64,000 nucleotides of DNA from positions 62,001 to 126,000 of IMG/VR virus record IMGVR_UViG_3300032313_001394; one strand, 5' to 3'. Both the position numbers and the translations under genes were made by a program. Source of the DNA: a virus. The notes beneath the pieces were generated by a model, which was not told the origin of the DNA, ran no database searches, and worked only from the letters and a program-made list of their open reading frames with translations. This document shows, piece by piece, positions 8,128 to 14,907 of this stretch (positions are counted from its first letter, which is position 1; every line of letters begins with the position of its first letter).

Positions 8128-8373
8128 TTATTTATCTAAATTAACTACCCCATATACGGTCACTGCGAACCCAAATACTAAAACGACTGCCCAATCGGTG
8201 TCTTGGTTATATAGGAATCCGTAACATGCAATTGCTGATACTGTTACTCCTAATTTCATGATTAATGAGGCGCCGTTTTTCTTGGTTTTAGCCTGTTTCT
8301 CGGCTGCGATCTTAGCTAAACGATCTTTGTCATCAGCCCACTGTTCGAATTGTCTTGATTGTTTTATCAACAT
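8128..8373 (-). CDS. Small two-helix membrane protein
   Basis: 81 residues: a charged N-terminal helix (1-33), then two hydrophobic helices (about 36-55 and 60-78). Insulated cassette with its own promoter element upstream. The last codons can pair with sequence just downstream (TATGGGG/CCCCATA around a 22 nt loop). Function unknown. Confidence 0.55.
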   Translation of the reverse strand: MLIKQSRQFEQWADDKDRLAKIAAEKQAKTKKNGASLIMKLGVTVSAIACYGFLYNQDTDWAVVLVFGFAVTVYGVVNLDK

Positions 8374-8409
8374 GTCTTTTTATTTAGTTAGTTAATTATT
8401 TATTACGTA

Positions 8410-8427
8410 TTAAATATAATTTAGAAA
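8410..8427 (-). promoter_or_regulatory. Conserved promoter-like element
   Basis: Minus-strand TTTCTAAATTATATTTAA, 36 nt before the 81-residue membrane protein gene. Confidence 0.6.
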
Positions 8428-8432
8428 TTACG

Positions 8433-8459
8433 AGCACCTATCTTATTATAATAGGCGCT
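8433..8459 (-). terminator. Terminator-like hairpin
   Basis: Nine-base arms AGCGCCTAT / ATAGGTGCT (one A-C mismatch) around a 9 nt AT loop at the end of the 69-residue gene; the next promoter element follows within 10 nt. Confidence 0.4.
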
Positions 8460-8647
8460 AATTTTTTAGCTCGTGGTTTTCTAATTTTATTTACTTCGTA
8501 ATATTTAACACCACCAATTGTGATGTAGTTATCAAAACGTTCTTGACAATAGTCAAATCGAACATAATTGCGACCATTTAATCTACGTACTGGGACGTGA
8601 CTTGGAATGTTGTTGTTTGTGTGAGTGCGTCTAATTGTTGCTGACAT
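8438..8647 (-). CDS. Small basic hypothetical protein
   Basis: 69 residues, rich in Arg, Asn and Tyr (RRLNGRNYVRFDYCQERFDN), ending in RKPRAKKLAPIIIR. Probably a small nucleic-acid or protein binder, by charge only. Own promoter element at 8682-8699. Confidence 0.5.
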   Translation of the reverse strand: MSATIRRTHTNNNIPSHVPVRRLNGRNYVRFDYCQERFDNYITIGGVKYYEVNKIRKPRAKKLAPIIIR

Positions 8648-8681
8648 ATTATTATTTATTTAGTTAATTATTTATTACAAG

Positions 8682-8699
8682 TTAAATATAACTGGGAAA
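8682..8699 (-). promoter_or_regulatory. Conserved promoter-like element
   Basis: Minus-strand TTTCCCAGTTATATTTAA upstream of the 69-residue gene. Confidence 0.6.
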
Positions 8700-8703
8700 T
8701 AGG

Positions 8704-8877
8704 TTAATCCCTATCCACCCATTCTGCTATATATTTTACTTCCTCAGGTGTTAGATTATCTACCATTTCATCTAACTTATCAGCCTTAGCGATAGTTGTG
8801 TAACCGATCTGATCAATGTCTGAATTGATGTCCCACTGTAATTTTTTGAATTCGATGCACTTTTGAATGTTAAGCAT
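8704..8877 (-). CDS. Small acidic hypothetical protein (57 aa)
   Basis: Reads MLNIQKCIEFKKLQ ... EEVKYIAEWVDRD; two predicted helices, acidic C-terminus. Flanked by its own conserved promoter element upstream and another just downstream, the same cassette layout as its neighbours, which supports it as real despite its length. Confidence 0.55.
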   Translation of the reverse strand: MLNIQKCIEFKKLQWDINSDIDQIGYTTIAKADKLDEMVDNLTPEEVKYIAEWVDRD

Positions 8878-8900
8878 ATTGTTTATTTATTTGTTACAAG

Positions 8901-8918
8901 TTAAATATAATTTGGAAA
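8901..8918 (-). promoter_or_regulatory. Conserved promoter-like element
   Basis: Minus-strand TTTCCAAATTATATTTAA upstream of the 57-residue gene. Confidence 0.6.
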
Positions 8919-8936
8919 GTAGTTTAATCAAATGAG

Positions 8937-8965
8937 AAAGACCCTGCTCATCGAGCGGGGCCTTT
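8937..8965. terminator. Bidirectional-looking terminator hairpin after tRNA-like gene
   Basis: Arms CCCTGCTC / GAGCGGGG (8 bp, one G-U) with a 3 nt loop, flanked by AAAG on one side and CTTT on the other. It follows the minus-strand tRNA-like gene and is the most GC-rich hairpin nearby. Confidence 0.6.
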
Positions 8966-8996
8966 GCTTGTAATAATTAACTAATAAACAATATAG

Positions 8997-9094
8997 TGGT
9001 CAGGACAGGATTCGAACCTGTATAACCTTTCATCGTAACTACTTGGCTCATTCCAGCACCAACACTGCACGTCTACCAATTCCGTCACCTGACT
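8997..9094 (-). tRNA. Leu-type tRNA-like gene with abnormal anticodon arm
   Basis: 98 nt. Acceptor arms AGTCAGG / CCTGACC (A-C at the first pair), a leucine-type D arm ACGGAATTGGTAGACGT, and a good T arm ACAGG TTCGAAT CCTGT. The anticodon region GTGCAGTGTTGGTGCTGGAA forms only CAGT/GCTG around a 6 nt loop (or CAG/CTG around 8 nt), so no leucine anticodon can be read. The part between anticodon arm and T arm is about 30 nt, far longer than a normal class II variable arm. It may be a degenerate or specialised tRNA. Confidence 0.6.
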
Positions 9095-9102
9095 ATTTAC
9101 TT

Positions 9103-9264
9103 TTAACTTGCCTTCACAAATCGTCCGTTACGGATATCACGTTTACGAACACGACCCCATTTGTCGGTCACCGTTTCGAAATAACGATTTGAAAGTGCTG
9201 TGTAAGCGAAATATCCACTTACACCTAATAATGCGGCTGAGCCTAAAATTTGAAATAATTGCAT
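9103..9264 (-). CDS. Small membrane protein (53 aa)
   Basis: MQLFQILGSAALLGVSGYFA gives one hydrophobic helix (3-24), followed by a basic tail with WGRVRKRDIRNGRF. It starts 22 nt after a conserved promoter element and ends just upstream of the tRNA-like gene, so the two may be cotranscribed. Function unknown. Confidence 0.55.
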   Translation of the reverse strand: MQLFQILGSAALLGVSGYFAYTALSNRYFETVTDKWGRVRKRDIRNGRFVKAS

Positions 9265-9286
9265 ATATTTGTTTTAATTGTTACAC

Positions 9287-9304
9287 TTAAATATAATCGG
9301 GAAA
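9287..9304 (-). promoter_or_regulatory. Conserved promoter-like element
   Basis: Minus-strand TTTCCCGATTATATTTAA, 22 nt before the 53-residue gene and possibly driving the tRNA-like gene. Confidence 0.6.
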
Positions 9305-9313
9305 TTTGAGGGC

Positions 9314-9478
9314 TTATTCTTCCCCCAATTCCACATAATCAAAATCATGGTCATAAGTTTCCTCACTCACTACTTCAAATTCACCTTGGCTCCATAAATC
9401 TTGAGCTTCAGCTAATGTGTTTGCTTTAATTTCAATAACCATTTCTACTGTTGCAGGTACTGTGATTGTAAATTTCAT
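9314..9478 (-). CDS. Small acidic hypothetical protein (54 aa)
   Basis: Starts MKFTITVPATVEMVIEIKAN, a beta-hairpin-like segment followed by a helix (TLAEAQDLW) and a very acidic tail. This strand-strand-helix pattern is common in small phage proteins. The start is preceded by the AAACAAACA-type leader. Confidence 0.55.
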   Translation of the reverse strand: MKFTITVPATVEMVIEIKANTLAEAQDLWSQGEFEVVSEETYDHDFDYVELGEE

Positions 9479-9516
9479 GTTTGTTTGTTTATAGTTAATT
9501 AATTTTTCTTACAAAA

Positions 9517-9533
9517 TAAATATAATAAAGAAA
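9517..9533 (-). promoter_or_regulatory. Conserved promoter-like element
   Basis: Minus-strand TTTCTTTATTATATTTA upstream of the 54-residue gene. Confidence 0.65.
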
Positions 9534-9538
9534 TTATA

Positions 9539-9733
9539 TCATTCAAATTTAACCTCTACATTTAAATCATATAATATGTTAAGGAACTCATCACCCCAGA
9601 ATTCTGTGTCACCGTCTGTCCATCTGTATTTTACAGTTAACATATTCTGTAATGCATACCAGTTATTATCACCTACTAATATTTCAGTAACATTATTTGT
9701 TTTAATGTATTGTTCAATTGTTTGTTCGATCAT
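9539..9733 (-). CDS. Small acidic hypothetical protein (64 aa)
   Basis: Start chosen at 9733 (MIEQTIEQYI); a longer frame exists but would run through the promoter element at 9763-9780. 64 residues, acidic, Trp-containing (NNWYALQ, YRWTDGDTEFWGDEF). No family recognised. Confidence 0.55.
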   Translation of the reverse strand: MIEQTIEQYIKTNNVTEILVGDNNWYALQNMLTVKYRWTDGDTEFWGDEFLNILYDLNVEVKFE

Positions 9734-9762
9734 GTGTTTTTTGTTTATGTTAATTATTATAA

Positions 9763-9780
9763 TTAAATATAATAAAGAAA
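9763..9780 (-). promoter_or_regulatory. Conserved promoter-like element
   Basis: Minus-strand TTTCTTTATTATATTTAA, 29 nt before the start at 9733. Confidence 0.65.
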
Positions 9781-9789
9781 AGGGGGACA

Positions 9790-10257
9790 TTAATTTATAT
9801 CCCACCCACTTTTTAACAATTTATTTAACTTTACTTCATTAATAATCCTGATTAATTTACCTTTACTATTAAATCCAAATATTAATTTCTCATTACCATC
9901 CCTATCAATTAAGGTTGGTACAACCATTATTTTAATACTTCTATTTACTTTATCAATAATAATTTTACCATAACCAAACTTACTATTTTCATTATAGTCT
10001 GGGATGATATCAAAATCATTACATTCACTAAACCATTTATCAAAAAATTTATTATATTCTTTTTCCTCTTCATCATAATCCCAGTCCCAATCCTCTTCAT
10101 TTAAATCCCTACTCATTAAATAACCCTCATCTTTAATTTCATTAATGTCTTCATCATCATAATGATAATAATAACCAACACAATGATTAGTACTACCTAA
10201 ATACCCATCACAAAAATCATACCAACCACTTTCTTCAATTTGTTCATCAATTCTCAT
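9790..10257 (-). CDS. Very acidic hypothetical protein
   Basis: 155 residues with an extreme Asp/Glu/Tyr content in the first half (about 1-85: CDGYLGSTNHCVGYYYHYDD and EEDWDWDYDEEEKEY), then a basic strand-rich second half (FGYGKIIIDKVNRSIKI, LIFGFNSKGKLIRII). The acidic half could mimic DNA, as some phage anti-restriction proteins do, but that is speculation. Own promoter element upstream; beyond it lies the large gene-free stretch. Confidence 0.6.
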   Translation of the reverse strand: MRIDEQIEESGWYDFCDGYLGSTNHCVGYYYHYDDEDINEIKDEGYLMSRDLNEEDWDWDYDEEEKEYNKFFDKWFSECNDFDIIPDYNENSKFGYGKIIIDKVNRSIKIMVVPTLIDRDGNEKLIFGFNSKGKLIRIINEVKLNKLLKSGWDIN

Positions 10258-10286
10258 ATTATTTATATTTATTAATTAATTTATAA

Positions 10287-10304
10287 TTAAATATAATAAA
10301 GAAA
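10287..10304 (-). promoter_or_regulatory. Conserved promoter-like element
   Basis: Minus-strand TTTCTTTATTATATTTAA upstream of the acidic 155-residue gene. Confidence 0.65.
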
Positions 10305-10807
10305 TTTTTGAGAAAAAATGGGTGAGGATTTAACATGTTAAACAAACACCCCCAAATAAAAAAATCACGTTTAACTTACTATACAATGTGGTTAGTCATT
10401 TGACTAATTAGTTGTTTGACTAAGCATTTTTGGCAACAAAATATCCACTTCTAATGGTATCTTATCCACACTTCAGGATTTTCACCCGCGAACTTTTCAT
10501 TCACATGCTCAGATTGGACCCTTTTTGATGTCATTTTGTATATACATTTAAGGTTACAGGATGGGGAGGGGCGGGCACACAAAGGGCACATCCACTACTT
10601 TTATTTTACCCATCCACCTTACCTTCATTCCACATACCACCCACTTAGTCATCTCACTAATTAGTCATTCAACTACCCGTTAGTCACATTCCACACTCTG
10701 TTTTCCACATCTATATAACAAAAAAACATAACAAAAAAACGCGGGATCTACGTATATTATTAACAAAAAAAATCTATATACTACATTATATTAACAAAAA
10801 AAACGTG
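10305..10807. other. Gene-free stretch: candidate origin or control region
   Basis: No gene on either strand. It holds a perfect DnaA box TTATCCACA (10462-10470), looser copies ATTCCACA (10627-10634, 10688-10695) and TTTTCCACA (10701-10709), and six copies of TTAGTCA: direct at 10392, 10645, 10661 and 10680, inverted at 10401 and 10417. The first direct and inverted copies form a palindrome with a 2 nt gap. A 14 bp palindrome TTTAACATGTTAAA lies at 10329-10342, and four A7-A8 runs sit at 10720-10802. The plus strand is strikingly poor in G from about 10580 to 10720. Origin function is an inference. Confidence 0.5.
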
Positions 10808-11041
10808 TCACCTAACGCGCAGTTTTCTAATACGCTCATATCGCTTAATAAACCAATACACGTGTACCAAACAAACTAATATGTTTACTATAATGGTCGG
10901 GTTATTGTTTATCATGTATCCGTACCCTACCCACGTTAGACACGCTATTAAGTTCGTTATACGAATAAAGCGTTGTTTTGATAGTGTAAACGAGAGTATG
11001 CTTAATCCCATTGCCGTGTATCCTAATATGTCTGTATTCAT
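10808..11041 (-). CDS. Small three-helix membrane protein, YgjV/SemiSWEET-like
   Basis: 77 residues with three hydrophobic helices (about 4-20, 27-45, 47-66) and a basic end. The run LGYTAMGLSILSFTLSKQRF then RITNLIACLTWVGYG resembles the bacterial YgjV family of small inner-membrane proteins, related in layout to SemiSWEET half-transporters. In a phage it might act as a holin-like or transport protein; no direct evidence for either. Confidence 0.5.
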   Translation of the reverse strand: MNTDILGYTAMGLSILSFTLSKQRFIRITNLIACLTWVGYGYMINNNPTIIVNILVCLVHVYWFIKRYERIRKLRVR

Positions 11042-11071
11042 GTTTATTTAGTCTGGATATTATTTATTTTC

Positions 11072-11329
11072 TTATTTTCCATTATATGTTTGTTCTAATT
11101 CTTCTAATTGTTCATCATATTCAATCTTCATAAATAGACCGCTCCAATGGCAATATGGTATTTCTACAAATTCATACCAATCACCTGGTGCTACATTATA
11201 TTTTGCTGCTTCTTTAAATGAAGTGTGTGGTACTACATCTAATACATGATATATTTCACCACGGCTTATATGTGGACGATCTGGAAAATGATTATTAGTT
11301 CCGTCTTTAATGCATATTACTTTATCCAT
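11072..11329 (-). CDS. Small hypothetical protein
   Basis: 85 residues, opening MDKVICIKDGTNNHF with SRGEIYHVLDVV and WYEFVEIPYCHWSGLFMKIE: a compact all-beta arrangement typical of small phage domains of the KOW/SH3-like kind. Single nt from the next gene upstream. No family confirmed. Confidence 0.55.
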   Translation of the reverse strand: MDKVICIKDGTNNHFPDRPHISRGEIYHVLDVVPHTSFKEAAKYNVAPGDWYEFVEIPYCHWSGLFMKIEYDEQLEELEQTYNGK

Positions 11330-11330
11330 A

Positions 11331-11693
11331 TTATTCCATTGGGGTGAAGTGACTTTCTAATACGTGTTTGATTACTTTCTCCATACGGTACTTATCATAT
11401 GTAACATCTTCAAGATATATTTCGTTAGCATTGATTCCGTACGTTTGGTCTTCGAGTAATTCTACACCTTCGTTATCTAAATCGGAAACGATATCCTCTG
11501 CAATTTGATCTATTACCATCGGTGATAATATTCTTGTTCCTAACATATCTGTAGCAACACCTAATTGCGACTTCATTTGATCGGTCATTGCTGTTTTTTC
11601 AAGGATATACTCCATTGTTTCGCCATCAACGTCGATTCCGTTTAATAATGCGATTACTGCTGTTACGATTGTTTTTTGATCTTCGTTTACCAT
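11331..11693 (-). CDS. Hypothetical helical protein
   Basis: 120 residues, acidic, mostly helical; no motif recognised. It is the first gene of a two-gene unit led by the promoter element at 11731-11748; the 85-residue gene follows after 1 nt. Confidence 0.55.
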   Translation of the reverse strand: MVNEDQKTIVTAVIALLNGIDVDGETMEYILEKTAMTDQMKSQLGVATDMLGTRILSPMVIDQIAEDIVSDLDNEGVELLEDQTYGINANEIYLEDVTYDKYRMEKVIKHVLESHFTPME

Positions 11694-11730
11694 TGTCTGT
11701 TTATTTATTGGTTTAAATTCTTATTATATT

Positions 11731-11748
11731 TAAAGATAATTTAGAAAT
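11731..11748 (-). promoter_or_regulatory. Conserved promoter-like element
   Basis: Minus-strand TTTCTAAATTATCTTTAA, 37 nt before the start at 11693. Confidence 0.6.
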
Positions 11749-11749
11749 T

Positions 11750-12064
11750 TTATTTAACCAAGGTATACGTTTCATTTACCTCGTATACTTTACAATTTAA
11801 ATGTTTTAACTTAATTTGAAAACTAGACCCGTCTACTTTTTTTCCGTTTTCATCCACTTTAGCTTTTAAACTTGTAAATGTTGTTTCTAAATCAAAGTTT
11901 TTAGTAGTGGAGAAATATTTCGAATCTTTAGTTACATGTCTGCCTGTATAATATGGATTTATGTAACCAAATTTAATGTTGTATTTATAGAACTCATTTA
12001 ATTCATTCGCACCTAATTCATTTAAACCTGTTACTTCAACATAGTATTGTTTTTTATCTTTCAT
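11750..12064 (-). CDS. Hypothetical protein
   Basis: 104 residues, basic, with Lys-rich strands and a final strand KVYEVNETYTLVK. Start follows an AAACAAACA leader. Own cassette; unknown function. Confidence 0.55.
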   Translation of the reverse strand: MKDKKQYYVEVTGLNELGANELNEFYKYNIKFGYINPYYTGRHVTKDSKYFSTTKNFDLETTFTSLKAKVDENGKKVDGSSFQIKLKHLNCKVYEVNETYTLVK

Positions 12065-12085
12065 GTTTGTTTGTTTTAATATATT

Positions 12086-12103
12086 GTAAAGGTAATTTAG
12101 AAA
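12086..12103 (-). promoter_or_regulatory. Promoter-like element, weak variant
   Basis: Minus-strand TTTCTAAATTACCTTTAC, diverging in the TATA part, upstream of the 104-residue gene. Confidence 0.45.
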
Positions 12104-12105
12104 GT

Positions 12106-12270
12106 TTAATCTTTCAAATTATATACGTAGTATCTTATTGGTTCGCCACTACTACTTTGTATTTCGTTCATTTGTGGTTCTGATCCAATGGATTCGAATA
12201 GCTGTTGTGATCCTGTAGGATCCACTTGAAACATGTAATTAATCGTTGTTTGTAGGTAGATTTGTTTCAT
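12106..12270 (-). CDS. Small hypothetical protein (54 aa)
   Basis: Reads MKQIYLQTTINYMFQVDP ... GEPIRYYVYNLKD. Its ATG shares one base with the stop of the upstream 57-residue gene (TAATG), a translational-coupling arrangement used across this genome. No family recognised. Confidence 0.5.
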   Translation of the reverse strand: MKQIYLQTTINYMFQVDPTGSQQLFESIGSEPQMNEIQSSSGEPIRYYVYNLKD

Positions 12271-12443
12271 TACTTGATTTCCCATTCATTTTCAAACATC
12301 AATGTGTTAACGTAATCATCTAAATGTTGATATAATTTACCCATATCTACACCTAATTCCGTTTCTTTTTGGAGACTGAATGCAATTGTTGATGCTTGGT
12401 CCAAATGGAATATTAATTGTTGTAATTCTGTTGGTTGTGCCAT
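12270..12443 (-). CDS. Small helical hypothetical protein (57 aa)
   Basis: Reads MAQPTELQQLIFHLDQASTI ... MFENEWEIK; predicted to be all helical. Starts 2 nt after the stop of the 101-residue gene and overlaps the next start by one base, so the three form one unit. Confidence 0.5.
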   Translation of the reverse strand: MAQPTELQQLIFHLDQASTIAFSLQKETELGVDMGKLYQHLDDYVNTLMFENEWEIK

Positions 12444-12444
12444 G

Positions 12445-12750
12445 TTATTGTATTTTAGATTCTAATTTAACAATGAAATCAAACGCGTCTATTTTACCTC
12501 CAACGTGGAATATCGTTAATTCATTTAACGTGTATTCGCGATCGTATGTTTTCCAATCGTAGATAGTAAAGTAATCGTTTTTGAATTTAACTACCCATTC
12601 CACCTGTGTTTTATCATCACCTGATGGTGTGTTAAATGTAGGTTCGCCTAATACAGCTACTAATTGTTTGTAGGTAGCGGCTGTGTAGCCTTTTAATGAT
12701 GTGCCGCATGTTTGATTTGATGCGAATTCTTGATTTCTTAATGTTCTCAT
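12445..12750 (-). CDS. Small phage protein with IYDWK motif
   Basis: 101 residues. VEWVVKFKNDYFTIYDWKTY followed by FHVGGK resembles small conserved phage proteins in which a strand ends TIYDWK and a later WHIGG-like motif appears; I cannot name the family with certainty. First gene of a three-gene unit with its own promoter element and AAACAAACG-type leader. Confidence 0.55.
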   Translation of the reverse strand: MRTLRNQEFASNQTCGTSLKGYTAATYKQLVAVLGEPTFNTPSGDDKTQVEWVVKFKNDYFTIYDWKTYDREYTLNELTIFHVGGKIDAFDFIVKLESKIQ

Positions 12751-12774
12751 GTTCGTTTGTTTTAATTATTATAA

Positions 12775-12792
12775 TTAAATATAACTAGGAAA
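12775..12792 (-). promoter_or_regulatory. Conserved promoter-like element
   Basis: Minus-strand TTTCCTAGTTATATTTAA, 24 nt before the start at 12750. Confidence 0.6.
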
Positions 12793-12796
12793 TCTC

Positions 12797-13111
12797 TTAA
12801 ATCCTATTCATACGGAATCGATTTCTAATGTCCCATATATTCAAACTTGAATCGGATTCAATCAAGTCACCTTTAATTAGTTTACCTGATTTACCTACAA
12901 CTGTGTTGTAGATACTGTAGCCGTATTTTGAATGTTGAACGATAATTGATCGTCCGTTATATGATAACCATTTTGAATCGCGTATCTTTTCTAATTTAAC
13001 TTCTGAATTAGCTGCTTTTACTCGTGGTTCAACCATCTTATCTATTAATGATAAAGTTGATTGTAATTGTTCTACAGGTAATTCGTTAATTAGTTTTAAT
13101 ATCTCTTCCAT
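12797..13111 (-). CDS. Hypothetical protein
   Basis: 104 residues: helical first third (LIKLINELPVEQLQSTLSLI-like), then strands around WLSYNGRSIIVQHSKYGYSI. Follows the 62-residue gene by 2 nt. Unknown function. Confidence 0.55.
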   Translation of the reverse strand: MEEILKLINELPVEQLQSTLSLIDKMVEPRVKAANSEVKLEKIRDSKWLSYNGRSIIVQHSKYGYSIYNTVVGKSGKLIKGDLIESDSSLNIWDIRNRFRMNRI

Positions 13112-13113
13112 GA

Positions 13114-13302
13114 TTATTTCTTTCTAGTTAGTGAAGCGATTTTAGATTTGAGCTCATTAGCAGCCATTGCTGGATATTTGATATCGAACATAACGCGATG
13201 TCCCTTTGCTTCTGCTTCGGTGATTTCCTTTTCAAATTGAGCTACCCATAGCTCTAATGCTTGTTCAATTACGAATTGATCGTGTCCGTTTAACTTTTTC
13301 AT
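13114..13302 (-). CDS. Small helical hypothetical protein
   Basis: 62 residues, two charged helices, ending KSKIASLTRKK. Lead gene of a two-gene unit with AAACAAACA leader and promoter element at 13332-13349. Confidence 0.55.
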   Translation of the reverse strand: MKKLNGHDQFVIEQALELWVAQFEKEITEAEAKGHRVMFDIKYPAMAANELKSKIASLTRKK

Positions 13303-13331
13303 GTTTGTTTGTTTAAATTTTTAACTTATAA

Positions 13332-13349
13332 TTAAATATAATTAAGAAA
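13332..13349 (-). promoter_or_regulatory. Conserved promoter-like element
   Basis: Minus-strand TTTCTTAATTATATTTAA, 30 nt before the start at 13302; the terminator hairpin at 13350-13370 directly abuts it. Confidence 0.65.
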
Positions 13350-13370
13350 AGGTGACCTAAATGGCCACCT
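13350..13370 (-). terminator. Terminator-like hairpin abutting promoter element
   Basis: Minus-strand AGGTGGCC-ATTTA-GGTCACCT with one mismatch, immediately followed by TTTTCTTAAT, so the U-tract and the promoter TTTC element overlap. Confidence 0.55.
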
Positions 13371-13734
13371 CTTCTCTTTCTAATTCAACAATATCGTCTT
13401 CTTTTAACTTATACAATTCCATTTCTAAATAGGCGATCTTTGCTTTGCGATACTCTTCATTTACAATTTGTAATAAGTCATTTAACTCTTCATCTGTAAT
13501 GTCGATTTGAAATCCTACTTTGTAATTGTTATCACGAGTTGAATATCTCATAATTTCTACCTTTTCATTGTAACGTTCTCCAAATGTAACTGATGTTACG
13601 TTGTGATTTTCGGAATACCATACTGTGATATGATCTGAAAATTTGCTGTGTGTTTCGTTTGGTAGATTCTGTAATATACCTAATCCACGTACTTGCTCGA
13701 ATAATGTTTTGAATTGATTTAATTCGTTTCTCAT
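13357..13734 (-). CDS. Hypothetical protein
   Basis: 125 residues, alpha/beta: strands at ITVWYSENHNVTSVTFGERY, then helices and a final acidic helix ELYKLKEDDIVELEREE. No family recognised. Own cassette with terminator overlapping its last codons. Confidence 0.55.
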   Translation of the reverse strand: MRNELNQFKTLFEQVRGLGILQNLPNETHSKFSDHITVWYSENHNVTSVTFGERYNEKVEIMRYSTRDNNYKVGFQIDITDEELNDLLQIVNEEYRKAKIAYLEMELYKLKEDDIVELEREEVAI

Positions 13735-13771
13735 TTGTTTGTTATTTAAATTATTTAACTTTTATTACATA

Positions 13772-13789
13772 TTAAAGATAATAAGGAAA
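13772..13789 (-). promoter_or_regulatory. Conserved promoter-like element
   Basis: Minus-strand TTTCCTTATTATCTTTAA, 37 nt before the start at 13734. Confidence 0.6.
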
Positions 13790-13796
13790 TTTTTGA

Positions 13797-14150
13797 TTAC
13801 CAACTCGAACTGTAGTACAAGTCGTCTAAACAGTATGATTTAAATTCGAGTATATAATTGATTTCACTTTTTGTTTCTTTCAAATTATAATAATAACTAT
13901 CATCATATTCAACACCACCGAAGAAGAATCCGCTTTGAGTAGGTAATAACTGTTCTGCTAAGTTATTATCATTCAATACATCATTACAGGCATTATGTAA
14001 TTGAATTAAATGTTCTTTAGTTACTTTATATTGACCACAATCATCAACACCGTTTTGAACGTTGTCTACGAACCATTTGTGTATAGCATTTGCTTTACGC
14101 CATGAGGTAATCGCATTACCATCATGAATTAACATCATGTCTAATCCCAT
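13797..14150 (-). CDS. Hypothetical protein, phosphoglycerate-kinase-like short phage family
   Basis: 117 residues. The opening MGLDMMLIH, a Trp-rich first helix (SWRKANAIHKWFVDNVQNG), a Cys (DDCGQY), and FFFGGVEYDDSYYYNLKET form a pattern shared by short phage proteins that are usually annotated as hypothetical or misannotated as phosphoglycerate kinase. No true kinase motif is present. Follows the 65-residue gene by 2 nt. Confidence 0.55.
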   Translation of the reverse strand: MGLDMMLIHDGNAITSWRKANAIHKWFVDNVQNGVDDCGQYKVTKEHLIQLHNACNDVLNDNNLAEQLLPTQSGFFFGGVEYDDSYYYNLKETKSEINYILEFKSYCLDDLYYSSSW

Positions 14151-14152
14151 AA

Positions 14153-14350
14153 TTATTTTTTTAAATTTAAACGTATATGTTCTTTACTAATGAAGTAATC
14201 TAAACTCGCTGCTGCGTTTTGAATTACTAATAGTAAATCGATTTGTGATAGTACTGGATCGGTATTTAACAGTTGCTGTGATGCTTTAGCAATCATATTG
14301 CTGTAGTACTCAATTTTGGGCATGTAGCCGTTCGGATATTTATTTTTCAT
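14153..14350 (-). CDS. Small hypothetical protein
   Basis: 65 residues, helical (YSNMIAKASQQLLN, DLLLVIQNAAASLDYFI). Lead gene of a two-gene unit with an AAACAAACA leader. Confidence 0.55.
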   Translation of the reverse strand: MKNKYPNGYMPKIEYYSNMIAKASQQLLNTDPVLSQIDLLLVIQNAAASLDYFISKEHIRLNLKK

Positions 14351-14374
14351 GTTTGTTTGTTTTAATTATTATAT

Positions 14375-14392
14375 TTAAATATAATTAAGAAA
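14375..14392 (-). promoter_or_regulatory. Conserved promoter-like element
   Basis: Minus-strand TTTCTTAATTATATTTAA, 25 nt before the start at 14350. Confidence 0.65.
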
Positions 14393-14395
14393 GTC

Positions 14396-14656
14396 TTAAA
14401 ATTCAATCATTGAAATTGGTACATTATATGAACCAACCGTACCTTCAATCTGTAGAATCGCTTTAGTACGTTTTACTTGTTTTACAATCAATGATTTGCC
14501 TTGTAATGTGGGGTGATTTACTTTCACTTTATCACCAATATTCAATTCAAATTGAGCAATTAACTGTTTACGTTTCAATTTAATTGTTTTAACAACCATT
14601 TCGTTTAATGTACGTAATTGCTCTAATGTTAGTTGATTTAATTGTGCTTGTGTCAT
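14396..14656 (-). CDS. Small protein with SH3-like C-terminus
   Basis: 86 residues: a helical N-terminus (1-36, Gln/Leu-rich) then a five-strand stretch NIGDKVKVNHPTLQGKSLIV and QVKRTKAILQIEGT that looks like a KOW/SH3-like barrel. Possibly nucleic-acid or protein binding. Follows the 62-residue gene by 6 nt. Confidence 0.55.
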   Translation of the reverse strand: MTQAQLNQLTLEQLRTLNEMVVKTIKLKRKQLIAQFELNIGDKVKVNHPTLQGKSLIVKQVKRTKAILQIEGTVGSYNVPISMIEF

Positions 14657-14662
14657 GTTTAT

Positions 14663-14851
14663 TTATTTATATAAATTCATTAATAGACCATCTATGAAAC
14701 AATGTAATTCATTTTCAGTTTCAATACATCCTTCATAATAATCAACTACTTGATCAATAAATCGTTGTTGTAATTCAGGTGTTGTTAGATAACTGTCTTT
14801 AAAATCTTCTGCTAATTCAGTTATATAGGCTTTTACACTTTGAGTATCCAT
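14663..14851 (-). CDS. Small acidic helical protein
   Basis: 62 residues, all helical and acidic (ITELAEDFKDSYLTTPELQQ). Lead gene of a two-gene unit. Unknown function. Confidence 0.5.
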   Translation of the reverse strand: MDTQSVKAYITELAEDFKDSYLTTPELQQRFIDQVVDYYEGCIETENELHCFIDGLLMNLYK

Positions 14852-14878
14852 ATGTTTGTTTAAATTATTTATTACAAG

Positions 14879-14896
14879 TTAAATATAATAAGGAAA
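14879..14896 (-). promoter_or_regulatory. Conserved promoter-like element
   Basis: Minus-strand TTTCCTTATTATATTTAA, 28 nt before the start at 14851. Confidence 0.65.
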
Positions 14897-14907
14897 ACTT
14901 TAATACT

